From assembly GCA_934457145.1 (NCBI GenBank), contig CAKSHP010000003.1:62001-126000 (forward strand): DNA of 64,000 bases, given 5' to 3'. The notes under the pieces are model-generated. The model saw only the letters and a program-made list of their open reading frames with translations. It searched no databases and was not told the DNA's origin. The first letter of the stretch is position 1, and each line of letters opens with the position of its first letter. The translations under genes were made by a program, and so were the position numbers. Source of the stretch: an uncultured Clostridia bacterium. GTDB taxonomy: Bacteria > Bacillota > Clostridia > UBA1381 > UMGS1253. Shown here piece after piece: positions 42,604-52,236 of this stretch.

Positions 42604-43488
42604 ATGGAATTTCCTGTTAATATTCAGAAAATAGATTTTACGCATAAAGAAATCATAGAGAAAATTCGTTTTGAACAAGGGCATATTTTATCCTCTCACG
42701 CTTTTGCGTCTTTATATCTGTGGCAGAGTGCCATGAAACTTTCGCTGATTTGCGGCGAGGATTTTTTTGCCGTACAATGCGGGGACAGGAAAGCAAATAT
42801 GTGGTTTTTTCCTTGCGGAAGCGAACAAAAAATTTATGACTTTATTTTTAAAAAAATGTCGGTTAAGCCGTTTTCTCTGCGCTATCTTCGCGAATGCGAC
42901 GTAAAATGGCTAAAGGAAAACTTTCCTGAAAGATGGAGCTTTAAGCGTGCCGAACCGTCTGACGAGTACATATGCAATATTTCTGAATACATATCCCTTG
43001 AAGGCAGCAAATTTTCCGAAATCAGGCGAAAAATACGGAAAATTGACAAAGAGTTTAACATAACTGTTCGCAAAATATCGGATGACACCTTAAGCGACGC
43101 GATGAGTGTTGCTCAAAAATGGTATGCAAATGAGCACCATGCCGGAAAAGACGGTTTGTCAGACGATATGATTGCCGAAATTGCATTAACCAAAAGAAAC
43201 GAACTTGACATAAGCGGCATTGTTATGTATGCAAACGAAACGCCTGTCAGCGTTTTTGCGGGATTTAAATTAACAGACGATACGGCAGACGTTCTTATAG
43301 GAAAATGCACACCGAATGCCCCTACGGGAGCTGCATACTATGCACTGCGCGAGTATCTTAAGTCTTTAAACGGGAAATACCTGTATTGCAATCACGAAGA
43401 AGATTTGGGAATTGAGGGCATCAGGCAAATGAAAAACAGTCTTTGTCCCATAGAGAAAACACATATATGGGAGGCAGAATTAAAATGA
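42604..43488 (+). CDS. DUF2156 / phosphatidylglycerol lysyltransferase-like protein
   Basis: 294 residues of the double-GNAT fold: HILSSHAFASLYLWQSAMKL, FFFPCGSE-type strand and SGIVMYANETPVSVFAGF and DLGIEGIRQMKNSLCPIEK. It resembles the soluble C-terminal domain of MprF without the membrane part. In MprF this domain adds lysine to phosphatidylglycerol; stand-alone DUF2156 proteins are uncharacterised. Start at 42604 (GGGAG upstream) preferred to the frame opening at 42571. The stop overlaps the next start by 4 bases (ATGA). Confidence 0.82.
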   Translation: MEFPVNIQKIDFTHKEIIEKIRFEQGHILSSHAFASLYLWQSAMKLSLICGEDFFAVQCGDRKANMWFFPCGSEQKIYDFIFKKMSVKPFSLRYLRECDVKWLKENFPERWSFKRAEPSDEYICNISEYISLEGSKFSEIRRKIRKIDKEFNITVRKISDDTLSDAMSVAQKWYANEHHAGKDGLSDDMIAEIALTKRNELDISGIVMYANETPVSVFAGFKLTDDTADVLIGKCTPNAPTGAAYYALREYLKSLNGKYLYCNHEEDLGIEGIRQMKNSLCPIEKTHIWEAELK

Positions 43489-45218
43489 CGCAAAAGGACT
43501 ATTTTATACCGAAGATGTTTTACCGGCTGATGATACCTTCTGTTATTTCATCTTTCGGCTTTGCTTTGGCAGATATGGCGGACGCCCTCGTTGTGGGGCA
43601 AAAGCTGGGCGAAGTCGGACTTGCTGCAATAAGCCTTTGTTTGCCGATATTTATGCTGATAAATCTTTTTATGGACGGATTCGGAATCGGCGGAAGCGTT
43701 TTATTTTCGCAAAGACTCGGCAAGGGAGATATCCGCAATGCGCAGGAGTGCTTTAACCGCACGTGGACTACGGTATTGGCTTTGGGGTGTTTTATAGGTA
43801 TAACTGTTAATATTTTCGCCGAGCCGTGCCTTAATTTACTCGGCACTAAAAAAACTAACGGCGCTGTTTATTATGCCTGCTGCGATTATGTTAAAATCAT
43901 AGCCGCCGGCGCACCGCTTTTGATGTTAAATGTTGTTTTTGCAAATTTTTTAAGAAACGATAACAATGCCGGACTTGCTTCGGCGGGATTTCTGATAGGA
44001 AACACGGCGGATATTTTGCTTAATATCATACTGGTTATTTTCTGCGGACTGGGCACAAAAGGAGCTGCGCTGTCAACCGTTATCGGCTCTGCTATTGCAA
44101 TTATTATATATTCGCCCGGAATAATCGGCAAAAAATCAGATATACTCAAAATAAGAAAATTTGCTTTTAATATACGGGAAACATTTTACTGTTTTAAAAC
44201 AGGTTTTTCAACTTCTGTCAGACACCTTTTGCAACTGGTGTTTTTTCTGATTATAAACAGACTGCTTATGGCTATGAACGGCGAAAGCGGCGTTGCCGTA
44301 TTTGATGTTGTGTATAACGTTTCGTTTTTTATAATTTATCTTTATAACGGAATAGCCGAATCGGCGCAGCCTCTTGTGAGCACATTTACGGGCGAAAACA
44401 ATGAAGGCGACTGCCGTTATATACTAAAACTTTCAAAGATATGGGCAATTGGTCTTGGCGCAGTCCTGACAGCTTTGATAGCGATAAATGCGAAGAAAAT
44501 TTCGCTGTTTTTCGGTATTCCCGAATTTTTGATTCCAAACAGCGCTTCGGCTGTGAGAATTTATTGCATCGGCTTTGCGTTTTCAGGAATAAACATCATA
44601 AACGAAAAGTACTATCAGTCTAAAAACTGTTTTTTACCGCCGTTTTTGATTGTTATAATGAGAGAATTTGTAATACTTATATTGTGTGCGGTTATTTTTT
44701 CACAGGCAGGTTTTGGAGCAGTATGGTTTATGTATCCCGTAACGGAGACTGCAACATATTTGATTTTCAAAGCAATTAGCCGCTTCGTTGTTAAAAAAGG
44801 CAACATTCTCGACAACAGCAGAATTTTCCGCATTACTCTTTGCAATGCCGATGATATTGAAAATGTTTTAAGCCTCAGCAGAGAATTCTGCAAGCGCCTG
44901 GGAGCTGATAAAAAGCAGGAATATGCCGTTAGTTTGGTAATAGAAGAAATATGCATGTCGATTACACGCAATGCCATAAAAGATATTCCTGACGGAAAAA
45001 TCCGCATAACATTGCTTGCTTTGGAAAACGGCGATTTTGTTCTTAATTTTCTTGACAACGCTGTAGAATTTAATCCGCTTTCGTTTATGACCGGAAAAAT
45101 CGAAACCGAAAACGATTTTAACATAGACGAGATAAGTTTGACGATGATAAAAAATAAAACGAAAAAATTGATATATCACAAATGCGGCGGATTTAATTCG
45201 CTTGCAGTTTACATATAG
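43485..45218 (+). CDS. MATE-family transporter fused to a C-terminal RsbW-like ATPase domain
   Basis: 577 residues. Residues 1 to about 440 are a 12-helix MATE transporter (IPSVISSFGFALADMADALV, DGFGIGGSVLFSQRLGKGD, GIAESAQPLVSTFTGENN). Residues about 445-577 form a GHKL/HATPase domain like anti-sigma kinases: VIEEICMSITRNAIKD (N-box with the E-x-x-x-N arrangement) and NFLDNAVEFNPLSF (G1 box, with alanine instead of glycine after DN). The G2 glycine box is missing, so the ATP lid is degenerate. Translationally coupled to the DUF2156 gene by overlap; 12 bases before the PP2C gene. The fused domain could bind the STAS protein or sense nucleotide without kinase activity (inference). Confidence 0.85.
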   Translation: MTQKDYFIPKMFYRLMIPSVISSFGFALADMADALVVGQKLGEVGLAAISLCLPIFMLINLFMDGFGIGGSVLFSQRLGKGDIRNAQECFNRTWTTVLALGCFIGITVNIFAEPCLNLLGTKKTNGAVYYACCDYVKIIAAGAPLLMLNVVFANFLRNDNNAGLASAGFLIGNTADILLNIILVIFCGLGTKGAALSTVIGSAIAIIIYSPGIIGKKSDILKIRKFAFNIRETFYCFKTGFSTSVRHLLQLVFFLIINRLLMAMNGESGVAVFDVVYNVSFFIIYLYNGIAESAQPLVSTFTGENNEGDCRYILKLSKIWAIGLGAVLTALIAINAKKISLFFGIPEFLIPNSASAVRIYCIGFAFSGINIINEKYYQSKNCFLPPFLIVIMREFVILILCAVIFSQAGFGAVWFMYPVTETATYLIFKAISRFVVKKGNILDNSRIFRITLCNADDIENVLSLSREFCKRLGADKKQEYAVSLVIEEICMSITRNAIKDIPDGKIRITLLALENGDFVLNFLDNAVEFNPLSFMTGKIETENDFNIDEISLTMIKNKTKKLIYHKCGGFNSLAVYI

Positions 45219-45230
45219 GAGGTTTTTAGC

Positions 45231-46937
45231 TTGAAAGTGTCTTTAAAATTCAAAACAATCGCAGTAATACTGTTATTTACCGTGATTTTGTCGGTAAGCA
45301 TTGTTTTTATAAGCTATAATACATACACGGACAGTTTCAAAAAACACTACAGCTCGCTTGCGCTGTCGATTTCAAAATCCACAGCGTCGGTTGTTGATTC
45401 TTCAAAGGTCAAAGCTGTGGCTGAAGAGGTTGAAAAAACATATCGCGCATTCTGCGAAAAAAACGGCGGAGTTCCCGCTGATTTGTCCGGCAGTGAGGCG
45501 CAAAGCTATTATGCCGAATTTGAATACATAACCGATATGCCGGAATATAAAGAACTTCTCGATGTTCTTACAAAGCTCCGGGAGGATAACGAGGCAGAGT
45601 CGTTGTATCTGGGATACACCGACGTTTATACAATGAAAGACCTTTACCTTGTTGACGCAAGCGTTGACGAACCTTGTCTGCCGGGAGTGTTTGACGATGT
45701 TCAGCCCGAGCATGTTGAAAAGATAAAGGCAGGCGATTACGAATTTCCGGCGTTTATAACAAACCTTCCCGAATACGGCTGGCTCTGCTCTGCGTCCGCA
45801 CCGATTAAAGATGAAAACGGCAATGTAACAGGCGTTGCGCTGGTTGATATTTCAATGAACAAAATAATGAATGACAGGCGCGATTTTCTTATAAGTCTTA
45901 TACTTATAACGGCGGTTCTGGCTCTTATTATTGCTGCGGCGGTTTTGATTTTAGTAAATAAATTTCTTATAAAGCCTATAAATGTTTTAAGTGATGCCGC
46001 AAGCACATTTGTTTCCGAAAAACAAAAAAAGGGAAAGACCGACAATTCTCAAATTGCAAAGCTTAACATCAGGACGGGCGACGAAATTGAAAAGCTTTCC
46101 GACTCGGTAAAGAAAATGGAAACAGACCTTAACACATATATTGAGGAGCTGACCGCAATTACATCGGAAAAGGAAAGAATCGGCGCGGAGCTTGATATAG
46201 CGACTCACATTCAGTCGTCCATGCTTCCGTGTATATTTCCTGCATTTCCGGAAAGACAGGAATTTGATATATATGCGCAAATGACGCCGGCAAAGGAGGT
46301 CGGCGGAGATTTTTACGACTTCTTCATGGTTGATAAACGCCATATAGCAATTGTTATGGCAGACGTGTCGGGCAAGGGAGTTCCGGCGGCGCTGTTTATG
46401 GTGATTGCAAAAACTCTTATTAAAGACCACACACTGCCCGGCAGAGATTTGGGAGAAGTGTTTACAACGGTTAACAACATTCTTTGCGAGTCAAACAGCG
46501 AGGGGCTGTTTGTAACGGCATTTGAAGGCGTTTTGGATTTGACAACGGGAGAATTCACATTTGTCAACGCCGGACACGAGGTTCCCTATATTTGCAAAAA
46601 ATCCGCCGGATTTGAGCCGTATAAGATAAAACCCGGCTTTGTGCTTGCCGGCATGGAGGATATGCGTTATTCATCGGGAAAAATAACACTCGACGCCGGA
46701 GATAAAATATTTGAATACACCGACGGCGTTACGGAAGCCGTGAATACCGAAAACGAATTATACGGCGCCAAGCGTTTAAATGCAGTATTAAACGGCAGCA
46801 GCAATAAAACTCCATGCGAAATCATCGGCGATGTGAAAAATGATATTGATTTCTTCGTCGGAAACACAGATCAATTCGACGATATAACGATGCTGTGTCT
46901 GGAATACAAAAGAAAAATGGATACGGAGGGTGAGTAA
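45231..46937 (+). CDS. Membrane SpoIIE-type PP2C serine phosphatase with extracytoplasmic sensor
   Basis: 568 residues, TTG start with AGGAGG upstream. A first membrane helix (residues 9-27) and a second (about 220-243) bracket an external sensor domain of roughly 190 residues. A HAMP-like linker follows, with a coiled segment ending in the linker ERIGAELDIATHIQSSMLP. Then comes a SpoIIE/PP2C domain with KEVGGDFYDFFMVD, MADVSGKGVPAALFM, FEYTDGVTEAV and QFDDITMLCLEY, containing the metal-binding aspartates. Equivalent to RsbU/RsbP: it should dephosphorylate the STAS protein when the external sensor is triggered. Immediately followed by the RsbW-like kinase gene (no gap). Confidence 0.93.
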   Translation: MKVSLKFKTIAVILLFTVILSVSIVFISYNTYTDSFKKHYSSLALSISKSTASVVDSSKVKAVAEEVEKTYRAFCEKNGGVPADLSGSEAQSYYAEFEYITDMPEYKELLDVLTKLREDNEAESLYLGYTDVYTMKDLYLVDASVDEPCLPGVFDDVQPEHVEKIKAGDYEFPAFITNLPEYGWLCSASAPIKDENGNVTGVALVDISMNKIMNDRRDFLISLILITAVLALIIAAAVLILVNKFLIKPINVLSDAASTFVSEKQKKGKTDNSQIAKLNIRTGDEIEKLSDSVKKMETDLNTYIEELTAITSEKERIGAELDIATHIQSSMLPCIFPAFPERQEFDIYAQMTPAKEVGGDFYDFFMVDKRHIAIVMADVSGKGVPAALFMVIAKTLIKDHTLPGRDLGEVFTTVNNILCESNSEGLFVTAFEGVLDLTTGEFTFVNAGHEVPYICKKSAGFEPYKIKPGFVLAGMEDMRYSSGKITLDAGDKIFEYTDGVTEAVNTENELYGAKRLNAVLNGSSNKTPCEIIGDVKNDIDFFVGNTDQFDDITMLCLEYKRKMDTEGE

Positions 46938-47351
46938 ATGAAAGAATTAACCGTTACGGCAAAAATCGAAAACATTGAAAAGATTACTGAATTTGTTGAC
47001 GGGCAGCTTGCATTATATCAGTGTCCCAAAAAGGCACAAATTCAGATTGACATTGCCATAGATGAGCTTTTCGGAAACATTGCACACTATGCCTACAGAC
47101 CGGATGAAGGCCCCGCCACCGTACGCGTGGAGGTTTTAGAAAATCCTCTTTCCGTTATTTTGACATTTATAGACAACGGCGTTCCGTATAACCCATTGGA
47201 AAAAGCGGATCCCGACACTTCCCTTTCCTCTGACGAAAGAGAAATCGGCGGTCTTGGAATATATATGGTCAAAAAAACTATGGACGAAATCGTATATGAA
47301 TACAAAGACGGTCAAAACATTTTAAAAGTGAAAAAAAGCCTGGAAAAATGA
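46938..47351 (+). CDS. RsbW-like anti-sigma factor / serine kinase
   Basis: 137 residues, a full GHKL fold: N-box IDIAIDELFGNIAHYAYRP, G1 box LTFIDNGVPYNPLEKAD and G2 box REIGGLGIYMVKKTMDEI, so ATP binding should be intact, unlike the domain fused to the MATE protein. It is the expected kinase and binding partner of the STAS protein at 42282. Which sigma factor or other target it sequesters is not evident; the only sigma gene nearby is the broken ECF-type one at 52427. Confidence 0.92.
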   Translation: MKELTVTAKIENIEKITEFVDGQLALYQCPKKAQIQIDIAIDELFGNIAHYAYRPDEGPATVRVEVLENPLSVILTFIDNGVPYNPLEKADPDTSLSSDEREIGGLGIYMVKKTMDEIVYEYKDGQNILKVKKSLEK

Positions 47352-47363
47352 GGTGTTACAAGA

Positions 47364-47837
47364 TTGAAAAAAGAGTTATTCAGAAAAAAGAGTCTTGAAA
47401 AGATTTCTTCGCCGGAAAGAACAGACACTTATATAAAAGCAGTCAATGTCAGGCTATGGCTTGTTGCCGCCGCATGCATGCTTGTAATTATATCGCTTTT
47501 GCTGTGGGGAATTTTCGGAAAAGTGGAAATAAGCAAGAGGGGCGTGACCGTATGCCAAAACGGAGAGGCAATATGCTTTATCAGCGAAAATGACATAAAC
47601 AGCATCGGCGAAAAAACAAGCTTTCGCATTAACGGCCGGTCATATGGGCTGAATAATATTTCCGATATGCCCAAAAAAGCTTTTGAAACGATGCCGGAAT
47701 ATGCCGCACACATCGGATTATATGATGAAAACAGCTGGGTTTACGGCGCAGTATTGTGTACGGATTTAGATGACGGCATATATGAAACCGAAATTATTAC
47801 AAAATCGGTTTCGCCTATACTTCTTTTAATGAACTGA
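47364..47837 (+). CDS. Very short HlyD/NHLM-type secretion adaptor
   Basis: 157 residues, TTG start with AGGTG upstream. FRKKSLEKISSPERTDTYIK and VNVRLWLVAAACMLVIISLL then LWGIFGKVEI match the N-terminus and membrane helix of NHLM bacteriocin-system HlyD proteins (the LSSPE segment is diagnostic). After the helix only a small extracellular beta-rich part of about 100 residues remains; the long coiled coil and lipoyl halves of normal adaptors (roughly 270-400 residues) are absent. A minimal adaptor makes sense in a single-membrane Firmicute. Ten bases from the C39 ABC transporter gene. Confidence 0.8.
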   Translation: MKKELFRKKSLEKISSPERTDTYIKAVNVRLWLVAAACMLVIISLLLWGIFGKVEISKRGVTVCQNGEAICFISENDINSIGEKTSFRINGRSYGLNNISDMPKKAFETMPEYAAHIGLYDENSWVYGAVLCTDLDDGIYETEIITKSVSPILLLMN

Positions 47838-47847
47838 GGTGTGTGCG

Positions 47848-49998
47848 TTGCAGAAAAAACATGTGAATGTGCCAGTTATTATGCAGCTTGAAGCGGTTGA
47901 GTGCGGCGCTGTTTGTCTTGCAATGGTTTTGGCATATTATAAAAAATGGCTGCCGATTGAAAAAGTCAGACGCGATTGCGGAGTATCGAGAGACGGCTCA
48001 AATGCCGGAAATATTTTAAAAGCCGCAAATAATTACGGACTTGACACAAAAGCATATCGATTTGAACCGCAGGAATTAAAAAACGGCGTTGTTTTTCCGT
48101 GTATCATACACTGGAATTTTAATCATTTTGTTGTGCTGTGCGGTTTTCGCAGAGGAAAAGCGCTGATAAACGATCCCGCGAGGGGAAGAATTTGGGTATC
48201 AGAACAGGAATTTGACGACTCATTTACGGGCATATGCTTATGCTTTGCACCAAATGAAGGTTTTATAAAATCCGGCAGACGGCGAAGCATATTATTCTTT
48301 ACAAAAAAGAGACTGACCGGCGCCGGAGCGGCGGTTGGCTTTATAATAATAACTGCTTTTATAATTTCCGTTATTGAAATTATGAATTTATCGCTGTCAA
48401 AAGTGTTTGAAGATTTTATACTGAGTAACTCATATGACAGATATTTAATTCCGTTTTTTTCACTGCTTTGCATACTGGGAATTATCCTGGCTGTGATAAC
48501 GGGAGCAAAGGAAGCGGGAATGTTAAAAATAAGCGGGAAGTTTTCAGCATCGGGTTCAAGCTCGTTTATGTGGAAAATTTTGCATCTGCCTTTGGAATTT
48601 TTCTTACAGAGAATGGCAGGCGACATTCAGACAAGAATGGTTTCAAACGGAGAAATTGCAGCTTTAATCATAAATATATTTGCTCCGATTGCATTAGACG
48701 CGGCGATGCTTGTTTTATATCTTCTGATAATGTTAAAATACAGCGTTGTTTTAACTTTGGTCGGAATAACGAGCATACTTTGCAACATATTTTTATGCGC
48801 CTATGCATCAAGAAAAAGAACAAACATACTGAGAGTTATGATGCGCGACGAGGGGAAGCTTGCCGCGGCGACCGTGTCGGGAATAGAAATGATTGAAACC
48901 ATAAAGGCAAGCGGAGCTGAAAATAACTACTTTGAAAAATGGGCGGGTTACAGCGCAGCAGTAAACGCTGCAAAGGCGGAGTATTTAAAAATCGACTGTA
49001 GAATCGGAATTTTGCCGGAGCTTATTTCATCTCTTGCCGAAATTTTTGTGTTATCAATCGGCGTGTGGCTGATAATGAACGGCAAATTTACCATGGGTAT
49101 GCTGCTTGCCTTCAGCGGATTTCTGACGGCATTTTCAAAACCTGCAAGAAAGCTTATTGCCGTTGGGGAAAGTATCGGAGAGCTTAGATGCAGCATGGAA
49201 CGAATTGAAGATGTGATGCAGTATCCTGCCGACACTGCCGAGTCCGATACACCGGACAAAAACCGCGAATATGACAAGCTTTCCGGAAATATTGAGCTTT
49301 CGGACGTGACATTCGGTTACTCGCCGCTTGCCGAGCCGCTTATAAAGAATTTCAGCTTAAAAATTTCACCGGGCGAGAAAATAGCGATAGTCGGCGCGTC
49401 CGGCTGCGGAAAATCCACTATAGCAAAGCTAATATCCGGATTATATAAGCCGTGGAGCGGGAGCATTTTGTTTGACAAAAAAACGATAGACGAAATAGAC
49501 CGGGCGGAATTTACGGGTTCTGTTGCAGTGGTGGATCAGGATATTACCCTGTTTTGCGATACGGTTGCAAACAACATAAAAATGTGGGATAATTCTATTG
49601 AGGATTTTGAAATGATAATGGCATGCCGCGACGCAAAAATCCATGATGCGATTATTGAGCGCGACCGGGGATACGGCGGAGAGGTTTATGAAAACGGCAA
49701 AAACTTTTCAGGCGGCGAAAAACAGCGTCTGGAAATTGCGCGCGTACTTGCTCAGGATCCCACAATTATAATTATGGACGAGGCAACGAGCGCACTTGAC
49801 AGCGCTACGGAATACGAAGTGGTAAATTCGATTGCGGCACGCGGAATAACATGTATAATAATTGCGCACCGCCTTTCGACAATCCGCGACTGCGATGAGA
49901 TAATTGTTATGGAAAAAGGCGTTATTGCCGAGCGCGGAACTCACGAAGAACTGTATCGCTTAAACGGTATTTATACAAAGCTTATTACCAATGAATAA
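47848..49998 (+). CDS. NHLP-type peptide export ABC transporter with C39 leader peptidase
   Basis: 716 residues. The N-terminal C39 peptidase has a complete triad: C19 in LEAVECGAVCLAMVL, H93 in HWNFNHFVVLCGF and D109 in LINDPA. Six membrane helices follow (about 160-440). The C-terminal ATPase has Walker A in VGASGCGKST, signature NFSGGEKQRLEIA, Walker B with IIIMDEATSALD and switch histidine in IAHRLSTI. Such PCAT proteins cleave leader peptides after a Gly-Gly or Ala-Gly-type site and export the cargo. TTG start at 47848 follows GAGGTG; a GTG at 47839 overlaps that site. Likely substrates are the peptides at 52237 and 61118. Confidence 0.93.
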   Translation: MQKKHVNVPVIMQLEAVECGAVCLAMVLAYYKKWLPIEKVRRDCGVSRDGSNAGNILKAANNYGLDTKAYRFEPQELKNGVVFPCIIHWNFNHFVVLCGFRRGKALINDPARGRIWVSEQEFDDSFTGICLCFAPNEGFIKSGRRRSILFFTKKRLTGAGAAVGFIIITAFIISVIEIMNLSLSKVFEDFILSNSYDRYLIPFFSLLCILGIILAVITGAKEAGMLKISGKFSASGSSSFMWKILHLPLEFFLQRMAGDIQTRMVSNGEIAALIINIFAPIALDAAMLVLYLLIMLKYSVVLTLVGITSILCNIFLCAYASRKRTNILRVMMRDEGKLAAATVSGIEMIETIKASGAENNYFEKWAGYSAAVNAAKAEYLKIDCRIGILPELISSLAEIFVLSIGVWLIMNGKFTMGMLLAFSGFLTAFSKPARKLIAVGESIGELRCSMERIEDVMQYPADTAESDTPDKNREYDKLSGNIELSDVTFGYSPLAEPLIKNFSLKISPGEKIAIVGASGCGKSTIAKLISGLYKPWSGSILFDKKTIDEIDRAEFTGSVAVVDQDITLFCDTVANNIKMWDNSIEDFEMIMACRDAKIHDAIIERDRGYGGEVYENGKNFSGGEKQRLEIARVLAQDPTIIIMDEATSALDSATEYEVVNSIAARGITCIIIAHRLSTIRDCDEIIVMEKGVIAERGTHEELYRLNGIYTKLITNE

Positions 49999-50016
49999 AG
50001 AGGAAGGAGAATATCT

Positions 50017-52179
50017 GTGGGTTGGTTTGACGAACAAATACGACAAAGAAAAAAAGATGACGCGGATACTCTTTTCGAGGCTTTGCACGATATTGCAGGC
50101 GCAGTTTCGGGCAGGAAAACTTTTTTTCAAAACGGAAACGCAAAAAATGAAACAGATAAAATACTTGCCTACTACGGCGTAAAAAGCCGCGATCTGCCAA
50201 GCTCCATAAAGGACACGGAGGCTCAGACAGAGTATCTTACAAGACCGCACGGCATAATGAAGCGCGAAGTTACGCTGTCCTGCGGCTGGCATAAAAATGC
50301 GGCATATCCCATGCTTGCAAAACGAAAAGACGGCACGCTGACGGCATTGATACCCGGAAAGTTTTCGGGATACTTTTACACCGACAGTCAAAGCGGACAG
50401 CTTATAAGAGTTTTAAAAAAAGACGAAAAGCTGTTTGAAGATAAGGCATATTGTTTTTACAAGCCGTATCCGCTAAAAAAACTTAACGAAAAAGAGCTTG
50501 CAAAGAGCCTATCCGCTGCAATAAGCCGAGCCGATATATATTGGATTATACTTACAAGTATTCTGATAACAGCCATATCGCTTATTGTACCGAGCGTTTA
50601 TAAAATATTGTTTTCGTACATAGCGCGCGGGAGCGATATTTTGCCTCTTTTCTTTGCAGCTTTTGTGCTCATATGCACAGCCGCGGCGGTAAACATGATT
50701 ACAGCTGTTAAAAAGATGCTGTCCGGAAGAATAAAAAACAAACTGGAAGTATCCTGCGGTTCGGCTGTTATGATGCGTATTCTGTCGCTTCCGGCAGATT
50801 TTTTTAAAAAGTACAGCGCCGGAGAGCTGTCAAGCAAAGTGCAGTCAATTACGGAGCTTTGCGAGGCATTTTCACAAACCGCGATTTCATTTGGAATAAC
50901 GCTGATTTTGTTTGTGCTGTATTTTATATGGATAGCGTTTTTTATACCGGCGCTGATTGTGCCGGCAGCGGTTACAACTCTTCTGGCAACGGCTTTTTCG
51001 TTTTTGATTATATATTTACAGTCTAAAATCAAAAAACAGCAGGATTTACTTGATGCCGGAGAGCAAGGAATAAGCTATTCACTGATTTCGGGGATTTCGA
51101 AGATAAAGCTTGTCGGCGGCGAAAAAAGAGCCTTCGCAAAATGGGGCAAAAAATATGCCGAAAAGGCACGCCTGATATACAATCCGCCGTTTGTTTTGAA
51201 ATTTCGAAAGTCGATTTTCATTTTGATAAACATTTTGGGAGGCGCATGTATTTATTATACTGCTGCAAAAGCGGCGCTTACGGCGGCGGATTTTTATTCG
51301 TTTACCGCCTGCTACGGCGCAGTAACCGGAGCTTTTCTGATGCTGTTTGAAGATTGCGACAAGATTGCAGAGATAAAACCAAAGCTTAAAAACATAGCCG
51401 CATTTTTTGAAAGCGAGCCCGAGATATCTGCCGACAAGCAAACGGTTACGCATTTGTCGGGCGGTATTGAGCTTAACAATATAACATTTCGCTACAGCGA
51501 AAACAAAACCGTTTTTAACAATTTATCGCTTAAAATCAGACCCGGAGAATATGTGGCAATAGTTGGGAAAACGGGGTGTGGAAAATCGACGTTTATCCGC
51601 CTTCTTTTAGGGTTTGAAAGACCGCAAAAGGGCGTTATATACTATGACGGCAAGGACTTATCAAAGCTTGATTACAAAAGTCTGAGGCAAAAAATCGGAA
51701 TTGTGATGCAAAACGGGAAGCTGTTTTCGGGAGATATTTTTTCAAATATTGCCATATCCTCCCCCTCTCTTACGCTGAGCGAAGCCTGGGAGGCAGCGGA
51801 AAAAGCCGGTATTGCAGAAGATATTTACAATATGCCGATGGGCATGCACACCATTTTGTCCGACGGCGGAGGAGGAATTTCCGGCGGACAGAGGCAAAGG
51901 CTTCTTATTGCAAGGGCGATAGCTGCAAAACCACGGATTATAATATTTGACGAGGCAACAAGCGCACTTGACAATATAACGCAGATGACGGTTTCCAAAA
52001 CGCTTGACAATCTCAAATGTACACGCATTATCGTTGCCCACCGTTTGTCAACAATTAAAAACTGTTCAAGGATAATTGTGCTTGATGAAGGAAAGATTGT
52101 GCAGGACGGTTCATATGATGAGCTTATGAAAGAGGACGGTTTATTTAAAAAACTGATTGACAGACAAAAAATTATTTAA
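50017..52179 (+). CDS. Second NHLP-type export ABC transporter permease/ATPase
   Basis: 720 residues, GTG start with AGGAGA upstream. It opens with MGWFDEQIRQRKKDDADTLF, characteristic of the NHLP permease/ATPase subfamily, followed by a roughly 150-residue cytoplasmic domain replacing the peptidase. Then come six membrane helices (about 165-420) and an ATPase: Walker A VGKTGCGKST, signature GISGGQRQRLLIA, Walker B IIIFDEATSALD, switch IVAHRLST. It pairs with the C39 transporter (18 bases upstream), probably as a heterodimer. Confidence 0.93.
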   Translation: MGWFDEQIRQRKKDDADTLFEALHDIAGAVSGRKTFFQNGNAKNETDKILAYYGVKSRDLPSSIKDTEAQTEYLTRPHGIMKREVTLSCGWHKNAAYPMLAKRKDGTLTALIPGKFSGYFYTDSQSGQLIRVLKKDEKLFEDKAYCFYKPYPLKKLNEKELAKSLSAAISRADIYWIILTSILITAISLIVPSVYKILFSYIARGSDILPLFFAAFVLICTAAAVNMITAVKKMLSGRIKNKLEVSCGSAVMMRILSLPADFFKKYSAGELSSKVQSITELCEAFSQTAISFGITLILFVLYFIWIAFFIPALIVPAAVTTLLATAFSFLIIYLQSKIKKQQDLLDAGEQGISYSLISGISKIKLVGGEKRAFAKWGKKYAEKARLIYNPPFVLKFRKSIFILINILGGACIYYTAAKAALTAADFYSFTACYGAVTGAFLMLFEDCDKIAEIKPKLKNIAAFFESEPEISADKQTVTHLSGGIELNNITFRYSENKTVFNNLSLKIRPGEYVAIVGKTGCGKSTFIRLLLGFERPQKGVIYYDGKDLSKLDYKSLRQKIGIVMQNGKLFSGDIFSNIAISSPSLTLSEAWEAAEKAGIAEDIYNMPMGMHTILSDGGGGISGGQRQRLLIARAIAAKPRIIIFDEATSALDNITQMTVSKTLDNLKCTRIIVAHRLSTIKNCSRIIVLDEGKIVQDGSYDELMKEDGLFKKLIDRQKII

Positions 52180-52236
52180 AAAAAGTATACCTTTTTAATT
52201 TTGGTTCGTATAAATATTTGAAAGGAAAACGAAATT

